Positions 53,839 through 61,946 of a DNA stretch of 64,000 nucleotides are shown here, piece by piece. Position 1 is the first letter of the stretch. Every line of letters starts with the position of its first letter. The notes beneath the pieces were generated by a model. The model did no database searches. It worked only from the letters and a program-made list of their open reading frames with translations, and had not been told where the DNA came from. The DNA comes from CAVRTJ01 sp964507185 (GTDB taxonomy: Bacteria > Acidobacteriota > UBA4820 > DSQY01). The position numbers were made by a program, and so were the translations under genes. The stretch is taken from NCBI GenBank assembly GCA_964507185.1, contig CAZDOY010000011.1, forward strand, positions 16,135 to 80,134, written 5' to 3'.

Positions 53839-54507
53839 CTACGCCGAAGCGGCGCGGCCGTTTTCGGCCAGCGTGCTCTCCCAGCGCTCGAGGGCTGCGG
53901 GCCCGTACTCGTGATACCAGGTCTCAAGCATGTCGGTGAGAGGGACTTCGTGATGCGTGCCCCTGTCCTTGACGTACTCTATGTGGACCACGCCCGAACG
54001 GTCGCGATGGTGGAGGATTGCATCGGTTGTGCCGTCGAATTCGACCAGCCGCCAGCCCATCTTGTCGCACAGGGCTTTCTCGAACGACGGTGTCGCCTTG
54101 AGCCAAAGCCCATCGAGGTGAAATTCCACGTAGGTGTGGTAGACCATCATGTCGGATCCCAGGACCCAGCCCATTCGCCCCGGCAGGTTGTGGTTCTTCA
54201 GGTCGGCGAAATGGAAGCGCGCGGGAATGCCGGCGGCCCTGGCAAGCGCGACCAGCAGGGCTGATTTCTGCGTGCAGAAGCCGTAGCCGCGTTCCAGCGT
54301 GGCGGTTCCGAGGTAATTGTCGATCTGCATGAATGAAGTGTAGGGAATGTAGCGGATCGAATCGCGCACGTAGTTGAACAGGAGGACGGCGGCGTCGCGG
54401 CGGCTCTTCGCCCCGTCCGTCAAGACACTTGCCAGTTCTTCGATTTCCGGGGCATCGGAATCCACGCCGAAAGAAGGCATGAGGTATATCTCAAACCTGT
54501 CGTTCAC
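53839..54507 (-). CDS. Transglutaminase-like cysteine protease-fold protein
   Basis: The product has about 222 residues. The nucleophile motif is GYGFCTQKSALLVALARAAG near 81-100, a typical transglutaminase-core C segment, followed by the histidine in MVYHTYVEFHLDG near 122. The usual aspartate of the W-x-x-x-DPT stretch is replaced by LKATPSF, so activity may differ. The frame runs to 54522, but GTG 54507 has GGAGGAG at proper spacing and was chosen. Such proteins are peptidases or amidohydrolases of unknown substrate. Confidence 0.8.
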   Translation of the reverse strand: MNDRFEIYLMPSFGVDSDAPEIEELASVLTDGAKSRRDAAVLLFNYVRDSIRYIPYTSFMQIDNYLGTATLERGYGFCTQKSALLVALARAAGIPARFHFADLKNHNLPGRMGWVLGSDMMVYHTYVEFHLDGLWLKATPSFEKALCDKMGWRLVEFDGTTDAILHHRDRSGVVHIEYVKDRGTHHEVPLTDMLETWYHEYGPAALERWESTLAENGRAASA

Positions 54508-54811
54508 TATGTGCTCCTCCACTTACCAAGTCCGTCATGGTAATGCATCGAAAGGGCATACACAAAAAGCGCGCGCCGATCGAAGACTTAAGAACCGCCA
54601 CGAACATCCAGGAATTCCCTTTTTTCGGGGACGTTCCGTGAGGACGGCCACAGCATCGGCCCTGGATTGCCGGACATTCAGGGAACGACCGGCCCGCCAT
54701 ACTCAGCCCGACGCGCGCGCAGGGGCCGGAGCGTCCGGCGGTCGGCGCCTTGCTTTCTGCGGTACGCATCTATAAGTGATCGCATCTCGCACACCCCGGA
54801 CATAGAAGGGA
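54508..54811. other. Intergenic spacer
   Basis: About 300 bases lie between two minus-strand genes. No gene, hairpin with T-run or module of the composite element was recognised. Confidence 0.4.
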
Positions 54812-55603
54812 TCAGCCCTTGAAGAACCAGACGCCGATACCTGCCAGACCCACGATGAGGCACCACAGCGAAAACTGGTAGAGCCGGCCCTTGTCGACGA
54901 CGCGCTTGAGCAGCCAGAGGGCGGCCAGCCCAACTATGAACGCGATGGAGAAACCCACGACGTCGTCGGCGAGGTGTGGATTCGCGCTGGAAAGGGCGTC
55001 CCTGGCATCCAGAAGGAACGCCCCCGCTATGGCGGGCAGAGATGCGATGAAAGAGAAGCGAAACGCGGCTTCCGGTTCGAGGCCCCTTGCGAGGGCGGAG
55101 GAAATCGTGGCGCCGGAACGCGAGATGCCCGGAAAGACGGCGACCCCCTGGGCCGTCCCGATCAGCGCGGCATCGAGCCAGGAAATGGTCCCATCTGTCT
55201 TGGTTCCTCTCGGCAGGTACCGTGTGCCCCAAAGGAAGAGAGCGGTGAACAGCAGAAACCCGCCGGCCACGGCCGGGTGGGTCACCGCCCGTTCCACGAC
55301 GCCCTTCAGGCTCAAGCCGATGATGGCCGTCGGGATGCTGGTGACCACCATGAGGCCGATGTACCGCCAGGCGTCGCTCCTGCCCTTGAAGGCGCCCAGC
55401 GCCAGGTCGAGCAGTTCGCGCCAGAAGTAGACGAGCGTGGCGAGCAGTGTCCCCATGTGGAGAACGAGAAAGAACACGAGCGCGTCTTTTTCGGACAGCC
55501 CCTCGATGGCCCCCAGTATGGTCAGGTGCCCCGACGAGGAGACGGGAAGAAACTCGGTAAGGCCTTGTACGATTGCCAGGATGATTGTCCAGATCAGGCT
55601 CAT
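54812..55603 (-). CDS. uppP: Undecaprenyl-diphosphatase (BacA/UppP)
   Basis: The 263-residue polytopic enzyme recycles undecaprenyl pyrophosphate to the carrier lipid for peptidoglycan synthesis. The first motif is IVQGLTEFLPVSSSGHL near residues 12-28, with the catalytic glutamate and serines. The second is FPGISRSGATISSALARGLE near 155-174. Seven to eight helices are visible. AAAGGGAG precedes the ATG. Bacitracin resistance on overexpression is a known property of the family. It lies downstream of rnj with an 87-base gap on the same strand. Confidence 0.95.
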   Translation of the reverse strand: MSLIWTIILAIVQGLTEFLPVSSSGHLTILGAIEGLSEKDALVFFLVLHMGTLLATLVYFWRELLDLALGAFKGRSDAWRYIGLMVVTSIPTAIIGLSLKGVVERAVTHPAVAGGFLLFTALFLWGTRYLPRGTKTDGTISWLDAALIGTAQGVAVFPGISRSGATISSALARGLEPEAAFRFSFIASLPAIAGAFLLDARDALSSANPHLADDVVGFSIAFIVGLAALWLLKRVVDKGRLYQFSLWCLIVGLAGIGVWFFKG

Positions 55604-55690
55604 AGGCTCCCTTTCGTGGGTTCTCGGCCCTCACGGGGGACTGCGGCCGTGACCACAGTCGAGCCTGGAGGCCGGAGCCGGAACCGATTC

Positions 55691-57337
55691 TCAGATTTCG
55701 ATGACCACCGGAATGATGAGAGGAATTTTGGCTTCGTTGCGCTTGAGGGTCTTCTTTACGGTCGACTTGACCTTTGCCTTCAGGATGCTGCTGTCCCGGA
55801 TCTCTTCGGCTGGCAATGTGCGGAGGAGGGCGGCGAGATCCTTTCTGACCTCGTCGGCCGTGCCGTTGCCGCCGTCGAGGTAGGGATAGCCGCGGCTTAT
55901 GATCTCCGGCTCCGATTCCATGCGGGTGGACTGGCGGTTGATGACAACGATGGGCACGACAATGCCGTCATTCGAGAGGTGCCGTCTGTCCCTGACGACG
56001 AGCCGGTCGACCGAATCGCTGGTGTCTCCGTCGATCAGGACGCTGCCCGCCGGGACCTCCTCGCGGCCCGCAAATGCTCCCTTTTCGAACTTGAGGGCCT
56101 CGCCCGTGCCGCTGACTATGACCTTGTCCTTCGCGAAACCCATGTCGCAGGCGAGTTGGGCGTTGCCCTTAAGCTGCCTGTACTCGCCGTGGACGGGGAT
56201 GTAGTATTCCGGCTGCACCCAGGACGCTATCAGGCGTATCTCCTCCTGGGCTCCGTGGCCGGAGACGTGAACCCTGTCTTCCCGGGCTGTGATCACCTCG
56301 CCGCCTTTCCTGTAGACCTGGTTGATGAGGCGGGCCACGCGTTTCTCGTTTCCGGGTATGATCCGGGACGAAAGGATCAGGAGGTCGCCCTCCTCGATGA
56401 AGAGATGTTTGCTTTCGTCGAAGGCGACCCGGTTGAGGGCCGAAAACGGCTCCGCCTGGCTGCCCGAAGTCAGGACGATGACATTCCCGCGCGGGTGCCT
56501 GGGGACCTCTTCAGGCGTGATTTGCGTATCTTTCGGGATACGGAGGTAGCCCACGTCTACGCCTACCTTGGCGTTTTGAACGAGCGACCGTCCGAAGAGG
56601 GCCACCTTACGACCGTGACGGCTCGCCAGGTCGAAAATGGTCTGCAGGCGCATGAGGTTTGTGGAGAAGAGCGTGATGAAAAGCTTCGATCTCTGGGCCG
56701 TAATGTAGCGTTCGAGCGTTTTGCGGACCCGGCTCTCTGACCCGACCATGCCTTCGACCTCGACGTTGGTGCTGTCGATCAACAGGGCCATGACTCCGTC
56801 CCTGCCGGATTCATGAAAACGATGGTAATGGGTCAGCCTGCCGTCGAGGGGCGACTGGTCGAGTTTGAAATCGCCCGTGTGCAGTACGCGTCCTTCAGGC
56901 GTGTCGATGATCAGGGAAACGGCGTCGGGTACCGAGTGAGTGACGGGGATTCCCTCGACGACAAAGGGACCGATCCGGTAGGACCTCCCGGCCTCGAGCA
57001 CCGTCTTCTCTATGTTGTTCACCCCGAGCTCGGAGAGCTTCTTTTCGATGAATCCCATGGTGAGCGGCGTTGCAAAGACGGGTACGGGAAAGTCTCGCAG
57101 GAAGAACGGCACCGCACCGATATGGTCTTCGTGCCCGTGGGTGAGAACGAGCCCGGCTATCCGGTCCACCCTGTCCCTGAGGCAGGTGAAGTCCGGGATA
57201 ATGAGGTCGATGCCGGGGTTGTCCGCCTCGGGAAACATGCTTCCGCAGTCCACGACCAGGATGTGTCCGTCCTGTTCGTAGACCGTCATGTTCTTTCCAA
57301 AATCGCCGAGCCCCCCGAGAAAAGAAACCTTCAACAT
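55691..57337 (-). CDS. rnj: Ribonuclease J
   Basis: The 548-residue metallo-beta-lactamase/beta-CASP nuclease has 5'-3' exo- and endonuclease activity on mRNA and rRNA precursors. The metal motif is LTHGHEDHIGAVPFFL near 63-78, the TGDFKLDQSP segment is near 155, STNVEVEG follows, and HVSGHGAQEEIRL and YYIPVHGEYRQL mark the beta-CASP/MBL end. The C-terminal domain is normal for RNase J. The start is only 2 bases after the stop of a DUF4388 gene (TAG GC ATG), so both are co-translated. Having RNase J next to RNase E/G in one genome is less common than having one of the two. Confidence 0.95.
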   Translation of the reverse strand: MLKVSFLGGLGDFGKNMTVYEQDGHILVVDCGSMFPEADNPGIDLIIPDFTCLRDRVDRIAGLVLTHGHEDHIGAVPFFLRDFPVPVFATPLTMGFIEKKLSELGVNNIEKTVLEAGRSYRIGPFVVEGIPVTHSVPDAVSLIIDTPEGRVLHTGDFKLDQSPLDGRLTHYHRFHESGRDGVMALLIDSTNVEVEGMVGSESRVRKTLERYITAQRSKLFITLFSTNLMRLQTIFDLASRHGRKVALFGRSLVQNAKVGVDVGYLRIPKDTQITPEEVPRHPRGNVIVLTSGSQAEPFSALNRVAFDESKHLFIEEGDLLILSSRIIPGNEKRVARLINQVYRKGGEVITAREDRVHVSGHGAQEEIRLIASWVQPEYYIPVHGEYRQLKGNAQLACDMGFAKDKVIVSGTGEALKFEKGAFAGREEVPAGSVLIDGDTSDSVDRLVVRDRRHLSNDGIVVPIVVINRQSTRMESEPEIISRGYPYLDGGNGTADEVRKDLAALLRTLPAEEIRDSSILKAKVKSTVKKTLKRNEAKIPLIIPVVIEI

Positions 57338-57339
57338 GC

Positions 57340-58104
57340 CTACTTCTCCCCTGTTGCGCCCGCTCCGGGTATTACGATGGAAATGGAATCGTTCTTCTTT
57401 CTGATCAGGCCCAGGACAAAAAGGGCGTAGAGTACCTTGGCCGTCTTTCCCGAGTCGAGGGACGACGTCTGGATGACCTGCAGGAATGTACGCTCCCCGT
57501 CTACAAGTCTGAACACGCCTTTGTCTTCCGTAGAAAGCGGCAGGCTTGGGAGGAGGGTGAGGGCGTGGTCGGTGGGTTCAAAGACGTCCTCCCTTCGTCC
57601 GAGCCTCTTTACGAGGCGCTTCGGGTCCTTCATTCTCTTGATGCCTTCCAGGATGGCGAAACGGGTATCCAGATTCAGCTTGATGATCTCGTCGTCCTTG
57701 TACTTTCCGACCTTGAAGGTGACTTCCCCGTCGGTCCAGTTGAAGAGGGACCAGACGATGGCCATGACCTGCTGTTTGACGGATTCGAAGAGTTCCTGGG
57801 GCGTCAGGACGCCGGCTTCGACGAGAACCGTGCCCTGGCGCTTGTTCGTGCTTCGCATGTCCCGGACCGACGTCTCATACTGGGCGCTCGTGATCCTCTC
57901 CTGTTCGAGAAGGAACTCTCCCAGCCTGTCCTGAGGAAAACTGGACGAGGCGAAGATGATCTCCCCGCCCACGATGAAGATCTGCTTTTTGCCCTGGGAG
58001 TCTTCGGAGGTCAGGACACCCGGGACCTTGTAATAGTTTATTTTTTGAAGTACCTCCGGCAGGGGATTTTCCGCCAGAGAGCCCTTGAAGATATAGTCGG
58101 GCAT
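57340..58104 (-). CDS. DUF4388 domain protein coupled to RNase J
   Basis: The product has 254 residues and one N-terminal DUF4388 domain (YIFKGSLAENPLPEVLQKIN, then FIVGGEIIFASSS, about 2-110). A winged-helix-like middle (VWSLFNWTDGEVTFKVGKYK) and a C-terminal domain ending ALFVLGLIRKKNDSISIVI follow. ATG 58104 with AAGGGAGA upstream was chosen over the longer frame to 58170. It shares its plan with the protein at 27547, which has an added TPR-like part. Co-translation with rnj suggests a link to RNA metabolism or a shared regulator, but this is inference. Confidence 0.8.
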   Translation of the reverse strand: MPDYIFKGSLAENPLPEVLQKINYYKVPGVLTSEDSQGKKQIFIVGGEIIFASSSFPQDRLGEFLLEQERITSAQYETSVRDMRSTNKRQGTVLVEAGVLTPQELFESVKQQVMAIVWSLFNWTDGEVTFKVGKYKDDEIIKLNLDTRFAILEGIKRMKDPKRLVKRLGRREDVFEPTDHALTLLPSLPLSTEDKGVFRLVDGERTFLQVIQTSSLDSGKTAKVLYALFVLGLIRKKNDSISIVIPGAGATGEK

Positions 58105-58261
58105 CCGTCTCCCTTCGCGGCAATTATAGCCGAAGGCACGTTCGGAACACAAAGCCGGGGAGTATCGCACCGAGGGTGGCCGGAACCGGGATGAACGGAG
58201 TTGTGCGAAGGGTGTACCGTATCGGGTGGAAACGCACGAGGGGCGCGAACGGCGCTCCGGC

Positions 58262-58444
58262 TCAAGCCTTGTCCTCGATCACGCCGGCGTCCGGAAGGAG
58301 GACGGGGATGCCGTCGTCGATCGGATAGACGCGCTTGCACTCGGCGCACCGAAGCTGCTCCTTGCCCTCTTTTTCGCGGTACTCAAGGGGCTTCTTGCAG
58401 AGCGGGCATGCAAGAATGTCCAGAAATTCTTTATCGATAGGCAT
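58262..58444 (-). CDS. Trm112 family small zinc-binding protein
   Basis: The product is 60 residues with two CxxC pairs (CPLCKK near 13 and CAECKR near 33), followed by YPIDDGIPVLLPD, the standard Trm112/YcaR signature. Bacterial members are small partners of methyltransferases or lipid A enzymes. It is separated from the DUF4388 gene by 157 bases. The conserved composition and zinc pattern make it real despite the short length. Confidence 0.9.
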   Translation of the reverse strand: MPIDKEFLDILACPLCKKPLEYREKEGKEQLRCAECKRVYPIDDGIPVLLPDAGVIEDKA

Positions 58445-58495
58445 CGCAGAAACCTCCCGAAGACGATTATAGCCTGCCCCGTGCCTGGGGGAAAA

Positions 58496-58685
58496 GGCGG
58501 AGGGGGGATTTGGGAATCGACTATGACAGCCGGGAGGTGAAATGAGCGGTTGAAGGTTGCTTGTTCCTCAAGGGCTGAGGCCGAATGGCCAGGGGTTAAA
58601 GATAAGTATAACAAGGGACGTGCCCTCGAAGGCTCGTCAAATGTCGCCTTTACCGTTTACCCCTTTCCCTTCGCCCTGTGCCGCC
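58496..58685. repeat. Composite intergenic element, copy L6
   Basis: GGGGGGATTTGGGAATCGAC (58502-58521) is followed by AGGGCTGAGGCCGAATGGCC at 58571-58590. GGGACGTGCCCTCGAAGGCT lies at 58615-58634, and CCCCTTTCCC ends the copy. By hand count the block from 58569 matches 59 of 70 positions of the copy starting at 63792. In the hairpin GGCC-GAAT-GGCC the stem is fully paired, whereas the other copy has GGCC-GAAA-GGCT. Confidence 0.8.
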
Positions 58686-58695
58686 AGGCCAGCAA

Positions 58696-60143
58696 TCACT
58701 CCACCGCTTCCCCCACGAGGCTGTTGACGGCGGAACGGGTGATCTTCACGTCCAGGAAGCTGTTGACCGCGGGGACTCTGGCGGTTGTGAAGTTCACGAC
58801 CTTGTTGTCCTCGGNNNNNNNNNNNNNNNNNNNNNNNNNNNNNNNNNNNNNNNNNNNNNNNNNNNNNNNNNNNNNNNNNNNNNNNNNNNNNNNNNNNNNN
58901 NNNNNNNNNNNNNNCTGTTGACCGCGGGGACTCTGGCGGTTGTGAAGTTCACGACCTTGTTGTCCTCGGTGCGGCCGGAGAACTGTCCGCCCTTCTTGCT
59001 CTTTCCTTCCACCAGGACTTCGACGACGCGGCCCTCGTAGGCGGCGAAGCGGCGGGTCTGGATCTGGAGCTGGAGGTCAAGCAGGCGCTGGTGTCTTTCG
59101 CGCGCGACCGCTTCGGGCACGGCTTCCATTCCTTCGGCCGGCGTGCCCGGCCGGGGGGAGAACCGGAAGGAAAAAGCGGTGTCGTACTCCACCCGGCGCA
59201 CGACGCCGAGCGTTTCCTGGAAATCCTCCTCGGACTCGCCGGGGAACCCGACGATGACGTCGGTGGAGAAGGCGATACCGGGAACCCGCGCCCTTATGGC
59301 GTCGATGAGGTCCAGGTACCAAGCCCTGTCGTACTGGCGCCTCATGACCTTGAGAATCCGGTCCGAGCCAGCCTGCACGGGCAGGTGCAGGTAGTTGCAG
59401 ATGTTGTCCCGCTCGCCCATGAGGTCCGCGGCCTCCAGGGGGAAGTGGCGGGGATGGCTGGTGGTGAAACGGAGGCGCCGGAGGCCCGGAATGTCGCTGA
59501 CGGCTGCGAGGAGGTCCTGGAACCGAAGCCCTTCGCATTTCCAGCAGTTCACGTTCTGCCCCAGCAGTTCCACTTCCTTGTAGCCTGCGTCCACGGCCCG
59601 GCGGGCCTCGTCCACGATCGCCGACATGGGCCTGTAGGTTTCGCGACCCCGCGTCGTGGGCACGATGCAGAAGGTGCACCGCTTGTTGCAGCCCTCCATG
59701 ATGGTGATGTAGGCCTTCGTGGCGCTCGATCTGGCGATGACCTGGTCGGGGAAGAGGATCGAGTCGTCGTGGAAATGGGTATCGATGGCGTGCTGGTACC
59801 GCGCCTGGGCCAGCAGTTCGGGCAGGTTGCGCACGGCCCTGGGCCCCATCACGAGGTCGACGTAAGGTGCCCGCTTGAAGACGCCGGCCTTTTCCTGCTG
59901 GGCCACGCAGCCCACGAGGCCGAGTATGACGCGCCTGTCCTTCTTGAGCGGTTTGAGGCGGCCGAGCTCGGTGAAGACCTTGTTCTCGGGACCCTCCCGC
60001 ACGGAGCATGTGTTCAGCAGGATGACGTCCGCCTCGCGTTCGTCGTCCGTGGCCTCGTAGCCGATGCCCTGAAGGATGCCGCCCATCTTGTCGCTGTCCA
60101 GGACGTTCATCTGGCAGCCCCAGGTCTTGATCATGTACTTCAT
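58696..60143 (-). CDS. miaB: tRNA-2-methylthio-N6-dimethylallyladenosine synthase (interrupted by an assembly gap)
   Basis: This radical SAM methylthiotransferase adds 2-methylthio to i6A37 of tRNA. The UPF0004 cysteines appear in KTWGCQMN, LNTCSVRE and VGCVAQQEK, the radical SAM CxxxCxxC in EGCNKRCTFCIVP near 150, and a TRAM domain closes the protein. Positions 58815-58914 are N, flanked by exact 55-base copies (58760-58814 and 58915-58969). If one copy and the N are removed, the frame runs on through DVKITRSAVNSLVGEAVE to a TGA at 58696-58698. The result is an intact 430-residue protein, normal for MiaB. It should not be called a pseudogene. Confidence 0.95.
58760..58969. other. Spurious assembly gap: 100 N between identical 55-bp ends
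   Basis: The gap is exactly 100 N (58815-58914), the convention for unknown length. It is flanked by the same 55 bases on both sides, a common k-mer size in de Bruijn assembly. The contigs overlap rather than being separated, and the true sequence contains one copy and no gap. Confidence 0.9.
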
Positions 60144-60165
60144 CTGCCGCCTTTGTCCCCGATGG

Positions 60166-60375
60166 GAAGTGACCGGGTGATCAAGTGAGTAAGCTTCTGC
60201 GGCGCGGTGATCGAGTGATCGAGAGATTAGTGCGCCTCCCCGCGCGGTGAAGGGGTGAAGAAGTTAAGAAGTGAAGGGTTCTTAAAGGAACCGGCGGTTC
60301 TCAGCACTCCCTCGAAGGCCTCCCGTCTGCCGTAGTCGAATCCCAAATCCCAAATCCGAAATTCCGAATCTCAAA
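60166..60375. repeat. Composite intergenic element, copy L7 (inverted)
   Basis: Read on the minus strand the order is heptamers GGATTTGGGATTTGGGATTC, then GGCCTTCGAGGGAG, then octamers TCGATCACTCGATCACC (60166-60227). The 62-base octamer end matches 55 of 62 positions at 63936-63997 by hand count. The copy ends at the mazG stop codon (60376-60378). Confidence 0.8.
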
Positions 60376-61212
60376 TCACCGTGTCCCTTCTTCGAAAGGG
60401 AGAGCCTGGATGCCCGATGCGGCCTCATCGCGCTCTCTCAGCTTGACCAGTTCCCACATCTCGTCCATTTCGTCGAGGGTCATGCCGTGCAGGTCCCGTC
60501 CCTGACCGCTGACTTCGCGCTCGATGGCCTGGAAGCGCCTGACGAACTTCCCGTTGGCCTGCTGCAGAGCATCCTCGGGATCGAGGTCGAGGAAGCGGCC
60601 CAGGTTGACCAGTGCGAAGAGGTAGTCGCCGAATTCCTCGCGGATGTGCGCCTTGTCCTTCTCGGCCACGGCTTCGTTCAGCTCGCTCCACTCTTCGTTG
60701 ACCTTGTCCACGACCTGCTCGCGCTTCTCCCAGTCGAAACCCACACTGGAGGCCTTCTGCTGGAGCCTGTAAGCCTTGAGCAGGGCGGGCAGGACCCTGG
60801 GCACGCCGGCGAAGACGCTCGCGTCGCCGCCCTTCTCGTCCTTCTTGATGGCCTCCCAGTTCTGGAGCACCTCGTCCGCGGTATCGGCCTTGACGTCGCC
60901 GAAGACGTGGGGATGGCGGCGGACGAGCTTCTCGTTGATGGCCCGGCAGACGTCCTCAATGGCGAAGGTGCCCTCTTCCCGGGCTATCTGGGCGTGGAAG
61001 ACGACCTGCAGGAGCAGGTCTCCGAGTTCTTCGCGGAGCTTTGCCGGATCCTGGTCGTCGATGGCGTCCAGCACCTCGTAGGTTTCTTCCACCAGGTATG
61101 GCTTGAGGTCTTCGCGGCTCTGGGATCGGTCCCACGGGCACCCGCCGGGGGCTCTCAGCCTGGCCATGATCTCCACGAGCCGCCCGAATTCCGGATGATC
61201 GGCGGGGGTCAT
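60376..61212 (-). CDS. mazG: Nucleoside triphosphate pyrophosphohydrolase MazG
   Basis: The 278-residue house-cleaning enzyme hydrolyses (d)NTPs to monophosphates and pyrophosphate. The first domain contains GGCPWDRSQSREDLKPYLVE near 23-42, with the metal ligands in EETYEVLDAID and LREELGDLLLQVVFH. The second half has VNEEWSELNEAV and REEFGDYLFALVNLGRF. Tandem MazG domains of this size are typical. Its start overlaps the stop of the upstream lipoprotein gene by 4 bases. Confidence 0.95.
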   Translation of the reverse strand: MTPADHPEFGRLVEIMARLRAPGGCPWDRSQSREDLKPYLVEETYEVLDAIDDQDPAKLREELGDLLLQVVFHAQIAREEGTFAIEDVCRAINEKLVRRHPHVFGDVKADTADEVLQNWEAIKKDEKGGDASVFAGVPRVLPALLKAYRLQQKASSVGFDWEKREQVVDKVNEEWSELNEAVAEKDKAHIREEFGDYLFALVNLGRFLDLDPEDALQQANGKFVRRFQAIEREVSGQGRDLHGMTLDEMDEMWELVKLRERDEAASGIQALPFEEGTR

Positions 61213-61784
61213 TTGTCCCCCTTCCGCAACGTGATGACAACGGAGCCGCCGAGGGTCGCGTCGACCGGGCCGCCCGTCATGTCGCCGGGATCGTTCGTGG
61301 CAAGATTGCCGTCTTTATCCAGCTTGACGAGGATCTGCATGTTCGCGGGCAGCGCCGAGCCCATCATCGAATCCTCCTGCCCCAACTGGAATTCCACCGG
61401 GAATACGTTCACGACGATCTTCTTGGCGGCGACGGGGGCCGCTTCGCCGGCAGGCGTGCGCGCCACGACGAAAAGGGTCTCACCCGGTTTGAAATCGGCG
61501 GCCAGGGCGGGCGGGAGCTTGACGGTGCCTTTAACCACCGCGTCCTTGGGGGCCGTGGAGGCGGCCTGCGACTGTCCCTGCCCCTGATCCTGCTGGCCGT
61601 TCGACGGCGGGGCGGGCATGGCGTTCATGCCGGTCCCGGGCTGTTTTTCTATCCTCTGGGCCGGCTTGGCGTTCTTGGGAGCGGGCGGCACCGGTCCCTT
61701 CATGGAATACTCGTTGCGGGAGCAGGCCGCAAGCGCCAGAACGGCCAGAAGAATGACGCCCGATCTTACGAATTTATTCATCAT
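61209..61784 (-). CDS. Lipoprotein with CcmH-like C-terminal domain
   Basis: The product has 191 residues. A lipoprotein signal ends LAAC (lipid site near residue 21), followed by a Pro/Gln-rich linker. A beta-rich domain spans about 85-187 with LFVVARTPAGEAAPVAAKKI, FQLGQEDSMMGSALP and LATNDPGDMTGGPVDATLGG. That domain resembles the C-terminal part of CcmH/CycH cytochrome c maturation proteins; the rest of the pathway is not nearby. ATG 61784 was chosen because GGAGAG lies upstream. It is coupled to mazG by ATGA. Confidence 0.75.
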   Translation of the reverse strand: MMNKFVRSGVILLAVLALAACSRNEYSMKGPVPPAPKNAKPAQRIEKQPGTGMNAMPAPPSNGQQDQGQGQSQAASTAPKDAVVKGTVKLPPALAADFKPGETLFVVARTPAGEAAPVAAKKIVVNVFPVEFQLGQEDSMMGSALPANMQILVKLDKDGNLATNDPGDMTGGPVDATLGGSVVITLRKGDK

Positions 61785-61946
61785 CTTGGAATGCTCTCCA
61801 TCTTTAACGTCGATTCGGAGCGACCGGGCGAGGTTCACTCGCGCGGGCCGCAGGGCCTATTTCGGACCGGAACCCCGCAGGTTCCTGAAAGAGGAAACGA
61901 AAAAGCGGGCCGAATCTTCCTTTCCGCACGCCGTCAGGCGGCGCGC

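Noticed and set aside
58815..60143. miaB as a truncated gene or pseudogene
   Set aside because: The break is the N gap. Collapsing the duplicated 55 bases restores a full-length frame.
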